Source: DATBMY01 sp036554605
GTDB taxonomy: Bacteria; Acidobacteriota; Blastocatellia; UBA7656
Length of the DNA stretch: 17,486 bases
NCBI GenBank assembly: GCA_036554605.1
Contig: DATBMY010000159.1
Coordinates: 1-17,486 of the forward strand
Direction of reading: 5' to 3'
Positions 13,372-17,486 of this stretch are shown here, in pieces. How positions within the stretch are numbered: position 1 is the first letter of the stretch; every line of letters begins with the position of its first letter. The notes beneath the pieces were generated by a model. That model made no database searches, had not been told where the DNA came from, and worked only from the letters and a program-made list of their open reading frames with translations. The position numbers and the translations under genes are program-made.

Positions 13372-15453
13372 ATGAAAGCAAGAGCACGTTTGATTTACGC
13401 CGGCGCGCTGACGGTCGTAATGGTCGTTTCAGGTTTCGCGCAATCGTTAAAACAACCGGCCCGCGCGGTGACTTCATTCGAGACCCGCTTATCCGCGCTT
13501 GAGACCGAGCTTGAAGCGATACGCCGGGAGCTAAAGATTCCGGCCCTGTCGGCGGCCATAGTTAAAGACCAGAAGGTCGTATGGGCGCGCGGCTTCGGCC
13601 ACGCGGACCTAGAGAACAAGATCCCCGCCACGGAAAAGACCGCCTATCACCTCGCATCGCTCACGAAGACTTTCGCATCGACAATCCTCATGCAGCTGGT
13701 CGAGCAGGGCAAGATCAAGCTCGACGACCCGGTTTCAAAATACGGCATAAGGCTCGAAAGCGAGGGCGTGATACGCATCCGCCATCTGCTCTCGCACACG
13801 TCGGAAGGCAACCCCGGCGAACGCTATAGCTACAACGGCAATCGCTTTGCCGAGCTCGACAAGGTTATACAAAAAGCGACCGGAAAGACTTACGCGGAGC
13901 TTTTAATCTCGAACATACTCGAGCCGCTAGCGATGAACAGCACCGCGCCCGCCGTGGGGCCGGCCGTCAGGACAGAGTCGCCCGGCGCGACCGACCCGAA
14001 AGCGGAGCAGGAGCTCAAGGCGGCCGCCGAAGGCTTTTTCGCCTCGTTCAATACGGGGCAGGTGGCCGAGATCGAAAAATATCTTGCGCGCGAGCGAAAC
14101 GGCTTTGCAAACAACGGCGGGTTGCTCTCGCTGTTTGCCGACACGGCCGAATTGCGCAGGCAGTTTCAAGCGGGCGTCAGGGTCGCCTTCGATGTCAAAG
14201 ATCTAGGGGCGGCCGTTTATGGCGAGACGGGCCTTGTGACCAGCATAGCAGAGGGGATAATCACTTTGCCCGGCGGCGACAAGATCACCGACGGGCCGTG
14301 GCGAACGACGCTTGTGTGGAACAAACAGGGCGGCGCATGGAAGATCGTTCACGGCCACATGTCGGCTCTGGAAGCCGCTTTCGTGACCGAAAGCCAGCGT
14401 CAAAGGTTTGACGCGGTCTCCAAGATAATGGCCCAGCCCTATATGCTCGACAGGTCTTTCAACCCGGTCAAAGATCGATACCCGAATCGTTTCAGCACGT
14501 CCGCCGGGCTGGTATCTACGGTGCTCGACATGGCGAAGTACGACATCGCCATCGACCAGAACCGCTTTCTGAAAAAAGAGACTCAGCAACTTGCTTTCAC
14601 CCCCGCGGTTTCGACCCGTGGCGAGCAGTTGCCGTACGGGCTCGGGTGGTTCACACAAAATCACAAGGGCTTGAGATTGATCTGGCACTACGGCTACTGG
14701 CAATGCAACTCGTCGCTAATACTGAAGGTCCCCGAGCGCAACATCACTTTCATCGCCATGGCGAATACAGACAACCTGAGCCGGCCCACGGACCTTGGCG
14801 CGGGCGACGTGACAAGCTCGCCCGTCGGACTGGCCTTCCTCAATATCTTCATCCACCCGGAACTCTTTGGCCTGGGGCTTGAAGCTATTGATTGGAGCGC
14901 GCCCTCCGACCAGTTGCAGAGCAGAATGAAGCAGTTTTCCGGCAAGGCCGAGGAGGCGATCTACAAGAAAGAACTGCTCGTCCGTTCCAGGATGTATGCG
15001 AGCGTGGGGCGCCTGGATGAGACGACGCGATTGTTCAGAGTCTATGGCGCGCTCTACACCAGAGGGCTGCCCGAAGAGCTTCGCGCCAGAACGACCATCG
15101 CCGAGATCATCAACGTAGCGGATGACGCGAACCAGACGGTTGAATTCACGCTGGCGGTTCCGCAAAAGATAAGAGTCTTTGCCGCGGGCGAAGGTCAGGG
15201 CGAAGAGTTATTCGATTACGGCTGGATAGAGAGCGCGGACACGGGCAAGCCCGTATGGGAGATGAAAGGCCCGCGGACGGCGCACGCGGGCGGCGCGGGC
15301 AAGAACCGCAAGGTGGATACAATCATCACGCTCGGGGCGGGCAAGTACCGGTTGCGCTACAAGTCTGATGACTCGCATTCATTCGACAGGTGGAACGCGC
15401 TTCCGCCCGATATAAACTTCTGGGGCATCGCGCTCTACGCTGAAAAAGATTGA
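13372..15453 (+). CDS. Exported class C beta-lactamase-fold serine hydrolase with inserted NTF2/SnoaL-like domain
   Basis: I choose the ATG at 13372 over the GTG at 13351 because AGGAGG (13360-13365) is 6 bases upstream; the product is then 693 residues with a signal peptide (cut near GFA|Q, residue 23). The hydrolase domain has S96-L-T-K99 (SxxK), a Tyr motif YNG (154-156) where YxN is usual, and H439-Y-G441 in place of KTG. Between the Tyr and HxG motifs, residues of about 208-335 read as a separate NTF2/SnoaL-like (DUF4440-type) domain (AAAEGFFASFNTGQ ... WKIVHGHMSALE). A C-terminal beta-rich domain (about 590-693; DYGWIESADTGKPVWEM) follows. Such proteins are D-aminopeptidases, esterases or DD-peptidases rather than resistance enzymes. 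The CocE gene follows after 24 bases. Confidence 0.85.
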   Translation: MKARARLIYAGALTVVMVVSGFAQSLKQPARAVTSFETRLSALETELEAIRRELKIPALSAAIVKDQKVVWARGFGHADLENKIPATEKTAYHLASLTKTFASTILMQLVEQGKIKLDDPVSKYGIRLESEGVIRIRHLLSHTSEGNPGERYSYNGNRFAELDKVIQKATGKTYAELLISNILEPLAMNSTAPAVGPAVRTESPGATDPKAEQELKAAAEGFFASFNTGQVAEIEKYLARERNGFANNGGLLSLFADTAELRRQFQAGVRVAFDVKDLGAAVYGETGLVTSIAEGIITLPGGDKITDGPWRTTLVWNKQGGAWKIVHGHMSALEAAFVTESQRQRFDAVSKIMAQPYMLDRSFNPVKDRYPNRFSTSAGLVSTVLDMAKYDIAIDQNRFLKKETQQLAFTPAVSTRGEQLPYGLGWFTQNHKGLRLIWHYGYWQCNSSLILKVPERNITFIAMANTDNLSRPTDLGAGDVTSSPVGLAFLNIFIHPELFGLGLEAIDWSAPSDQLQSRMKQFSGKAEEAIYKKELLVRSRMYASVGRLDETTRLFRVYGALYTRGLPEELRARTTIAEIINVADDANQTVEFTLAVPQKIRVFAAGEGQGEELFDYGWIESADTGKPVWEMKGPRTAHAGGAGKNRKVDTIITLGAGKYRLRYKSDDSHSFDRWNALPPDINFWGIALYAEKD

Positions 15454-15477
15454 AGCAACGGCTAAGGAGAAGCTGAA

Positions 15478-17400
15478 ATGAAAAGTCTTAAGGCGCGCGC
15501 GCTTGGGCTTGCCGCCTGTCTGATCTGTCTTGGGCTTGCAGTTCAGCCCGGCACTACAAGCGCGCAGGAAAAATTCGATGTAAAAGCCCACTACGACAAA
15601 TTCGAGCACCGCATTCCGATGCGCGACGGGGTGAAGCTTTTCACATCGGTCTATGTCCCGAAGAATAAATCCGAGCAGTACCCTATACTGCTCAACCGCA
15701 CGCCCTACAGCGTCAGACCTTACGGCGCGGAGTACAAAGAATCTATCGGGCCTTCTGATCTGATAGCGAAAGAGGGCTACATCATCGTCTATCAGGACGT
15801 GCGCGGGCGCGTCATGTCGGAGGGCGAATTCATGGACGTTCGCCCGCACAATCCGAAAAAGAGCAAGCCCACCGACATCGATGAAAGCAGCGACACTTAT
15901 GACACGATAGATTGGCTGGTCAAAAACATCCCCGGCAACAATGGCCGCGTAGGCATGTGGGGCATATCCTATCCGGGCTTTTACGCGGCGATGGGGATGA
16001 TCGACGCGCACCCGGCGCTTCTGGCCGTATCGCCGCAGGCTCCCATAGCCGACTGGTTCATAGGCGACGACTTTCATCACAACGGCGCATTCTTTTTGCC
16101 GCACGCGTTCAACTTTTATAACGTATTCGGCCGCCCGCGCCCTGCGCCTACGCAGGAATTCCCGCCGGGCATAACGCACGGCACGCCCGACGGGTACAAG
16201 TTCTTTCTCGAGATGGGGCCGCTCGCCATGGCGAACGAGAAATTTTTCAAGGGGCAGATAGCATTCTGGAATCAAATGATGGCGCACCCGAATTACGACG
16301 AGTTCTGGCAGGCGCGCAACACGCGGCCGCACCTTCGCAACATCAAGCCCGCGGTCATGACCGTTGGCGGGTGGTACGACGCCGAAGACCTTTTCGGCGC
16401 GCTCGAAACCTACAAGGCGACCGAGCGACAGAGCCCCGGCGCATACAACATCCTGGTGATGGGGCCGTGGTTTCACGGCGGGTGGGCGCGCTCGAACGGC
16501 GACCGGCTCGGCGATGCCCGCTTCAAGTCAAACACGTCGCTCTTTTATCGCGAGAATATAGAGCTGCCTTTCTTTAATCACTATCTGAAGGGTAAGGGGA
16601 GCCTTGCTTTGCCGGAAGCTTACGTATTCGAGACGGGCTCTAACCGTTGGCGGACTTACAGCGAGTGGCCGCCGAAGCAGGCGCGCGCGGAGAACCTCTA
16701 TCTCGGCGCTGAAGGCCGCCTCGCCTTCTCCGCGCCCGCGGCGACCGCGCCGGCATTCGATGAATATGTGAGCGACCCGGCAAAGCCTGTCCCGTTCATC
16801 GAAGAGATCGCGATAGGAATGACGCGCGAATACATGGTTGATGACCAGAGATTCGCGTCGCGCCGCCAGGACGTTTTGACTTACCAGACCGAGGTGCTAA
16901 ACGAAGACGTGACGCTTGCCGGACCCATCACCGCGAGCCTGTTTGTTTCGACCAGCGGTACGGACTCGGATTTCATAGTCAAGATAATTGACGTTTATCC
17001 CGACGACGCGCCCGTTGAGAAGCAGGGCGAGGAAGAGGGCGAGAATTTGGGGGGCTATCAGATGCTCGTTCGCGGCGAGCCTTTCCGGGCGCGGTTTCGC
17101 AAAAGCTTCAGCCGTCCCGAGCCTATGCGGCCCAACCAGGTTGAGAAAGTAGAGTTCATACTGCCGGACGTAAATCACACGTTTTTGAAAGGCCATCGAA
17201 TCATGGTGCAGATTCAAAGCACGTGGTTTCCGCTCGTCGACCGCAATCCGCAGAAGTTTGTCGATATAAGAAGAGCGAATCCGGCCGATTTTCAGAGAGC
17301 CGTTCAGCGTGTTCATCGATCGAGCGCGAACCCGTCTCACATAAAGCTGACCGTCCTTCCGGCGGGCGCGCAAACAGAGGGCACGGGGAGAAAAAAATAG
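15478..17400 (+). CDS. Exported CocE/NonD-family hydrolase (S15 X-Pro dipeptidyl-peptidase-like)
   Basis: The 640-residue product has a signal peptide (to about residue 30). The S15/CocE N-terminal segment follows (RIPMRDGVKLFTSVYVP, NRTPYS, VYQDVRGR with SEGEF). The nucleophile S164 is in GMWGISYPGF, the acid is D301 in GGWYDAEDL, and the base is H333 in GPWFHGGW. The last 200 or so residues fit the jelly-roll C-terminal domain of this family. The triad is complete. Members hydrolyse esters (cocaine esterase), acylated beta-lactams or X-Pro dipeptides, so the substrate is open, and export suggests nutrient scavenging. AAGGAG is 8 bases before the ATG. It lies 24 bases after the beta-lactamase-fold gene and directly abuts the next gene. 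Confidence 0.9.
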   Translation: MKSLKARALGLAACLICLGLAVQPGTTSAQEKFDVKAHYDKFEHRIPMRDGVKLFTSVYVPKNKSEQYPILLNRTPYSVRPYGAEYKESIGPSDLIAKEGYIIVYQDVRGRVMSEGEFMDVRPHNPKKSKPTDIDESSDTYDTIDWLVKNIPGNNGRVGMWGISYPGFYAAMGMIDAHPALLAVSPQAPIADWFIGDDFHHNGAFFLPHAFNFYNVFGRPRPAPTQEFPPGITHGTPDGYKFFLEMGPLAMANEKFFKGQIAFWNQMMAHPNYDEFWQARNTRPHLRNIKPAVMTVGGWYDAEDLFGALETYKATERQSPGAYNILVMGPWFHGGWARSNGDRLGDARFKSNTSLFYRENIELPFFNHYLKGKGSLALPEAYVFETGSNRWRTYSEWPPKQARAENLYLGAEGRLAFSAPAATAPAFDEYVSDPAKPVPFIEEIAIGMTREYMVDDQRFASRRQDVLTYQTEVLNEDVTLAGPITASLFVSTSGTDSDFIVKIIDVYPDDAPVEKQGEEEGENLGGYQMLVRGEPFRARFRKSFSRPEPMRPNQVEKVEFILPDVNHTFLKGHRIMVQIQSTWFPLVDRNPQKFVDIRRANPADFQRAVQRVHRSSANPSHIKLTVLPAGAQTEGTGRKK

Positions 17401-17486
17401 ATGAGCGAGCGACAGATCAGGCCTTACGGCTCGTGGAGATCACCCATCACTTCGGATTTGATTATCGCGGGCACGGTCGGCCTTGC
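17401..17486 (+). CDS. Start of an S9 (prolyl oligopeptidase)-family peptidase (partial)
   Basis: An ATG immediately follows the CocE stop codon (TAG-ATG, no gap). GGGGAG (17385-17390) lies 10 bases upstream, inside the CocE gene. The 28 visible residues (MSERQIRPYGSWRSPITSDL, then IIAGTVGL) match the N-terminus I associate with cytoplasmic S9 dipeptidyl/acylaminoacyl peptidases. There is no signal peptide. The rest of the gene is outside the window, so the family call rests on this short segment. If correct, it continues the peptide-degrading operon. Confidence 0.65.
   Translation, partial: MSERQIRPYGSWRSPITSDLIIAGTVGL

Noticed and set aside
13372..15453. Antibiotic-resistance beta-lactamase
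   Set aside because: The protein is almost twice the length of AmpC, has HYG instead of KTG and YNG instead of YxN, and carries extra domains; general serine hydrolase activity fits better.
15379..16476. 365-codon open frame on minus, opposite the CocE-type gene
   Set aside because: Same pattern of Arg/Val-rich antisense translation over a gene with a complete catalytic triad.

Overview
The window reads as a GC-rich chromosomal segment of a Gram-negative-type soil or aquatic bacterium, most plausibly an acidobacterium (Blastocatellia-like). This is an inference. It rests on a planctomycete/acidobacterium-style di-haem cytochrome with an N-terminal CxxCH domain, a Tat-exported PQQ-type beta-propeller protein, a single-chain 2-oxoacid dehydrogenase E1 (alpha and beta fused), many secreted serine hydrolases and S15/S9-type peptidases, a BON lipoprotein, and GC-rich multi-hairpin intergenic repeats. 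No rRNA, tRNA, CRISPR array, transposase, integrase or phage gene was seen.

Layout. 1-132 is the 3' end of an unrecognised gene. 289-2358 (+) encodes an exported di-haem cytochrome c protein. It converges, with only 3 bases between stop codons, on a compact minus-strand operon (5076 down to 2362): a proline iminopeptidase-like alpha/beta hydrolase, a small zinc-ribbon protein and a Tat-exported beta-propeller protein, the last two sharing an ATGA overlap. Next, also on minus, is a two-gene metabolic operon (9415 down to 5249). It encodes an aconitase/isopropylmalate dehydratase-superfamily enzyme whose small 'swivel' domain lies at the N-terminus (AcnB-like order without the HEAT domain), followed by a fused branched-chain-type E1. 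A good sigma70-like promoter overlapping an operator-like palindrome precedes it, a short hairpin separates the two genes, and a hairpin terminator follows. A third minus operon (10492 down to 9592) encodes a two-BON-domain lipoprotein and a BON-LysM protein and ends in a strong terminator.

From 10917 to the right edge everything is on plus: an unrecognised exported protein with its own terminator, a ChbG/HpnK (YdjC-like) deacetylase, a class C beta-lactamase-fold hydrolase interrupted by an NTF2/SnoaL-like domain, a CocE/NonD (S15-type) hydrolase, and the first codons of what looks like an S9 prolyl oligopeptidase. The last three are nearly contiguous and look like a co-transcribed set for exported peptide/ester hydrolysis.

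The two gene-free stretches longer than 300 bases each hold a structured repeat. One is a 128-base element (10649-10776) of four hairpins bounded by a 10-base inverted repeat. The other is a roughly 228-base near-complete palindrome (13043-13270). The most unusual items are the domain-permuted dehydratase paired with the fused E1, the domain insertion in the beta-lactamase-fold protein, and the two repeats. I see no defence system or other clearly new machinery. Enzyme substrates cannot be fixed from sequence alone.
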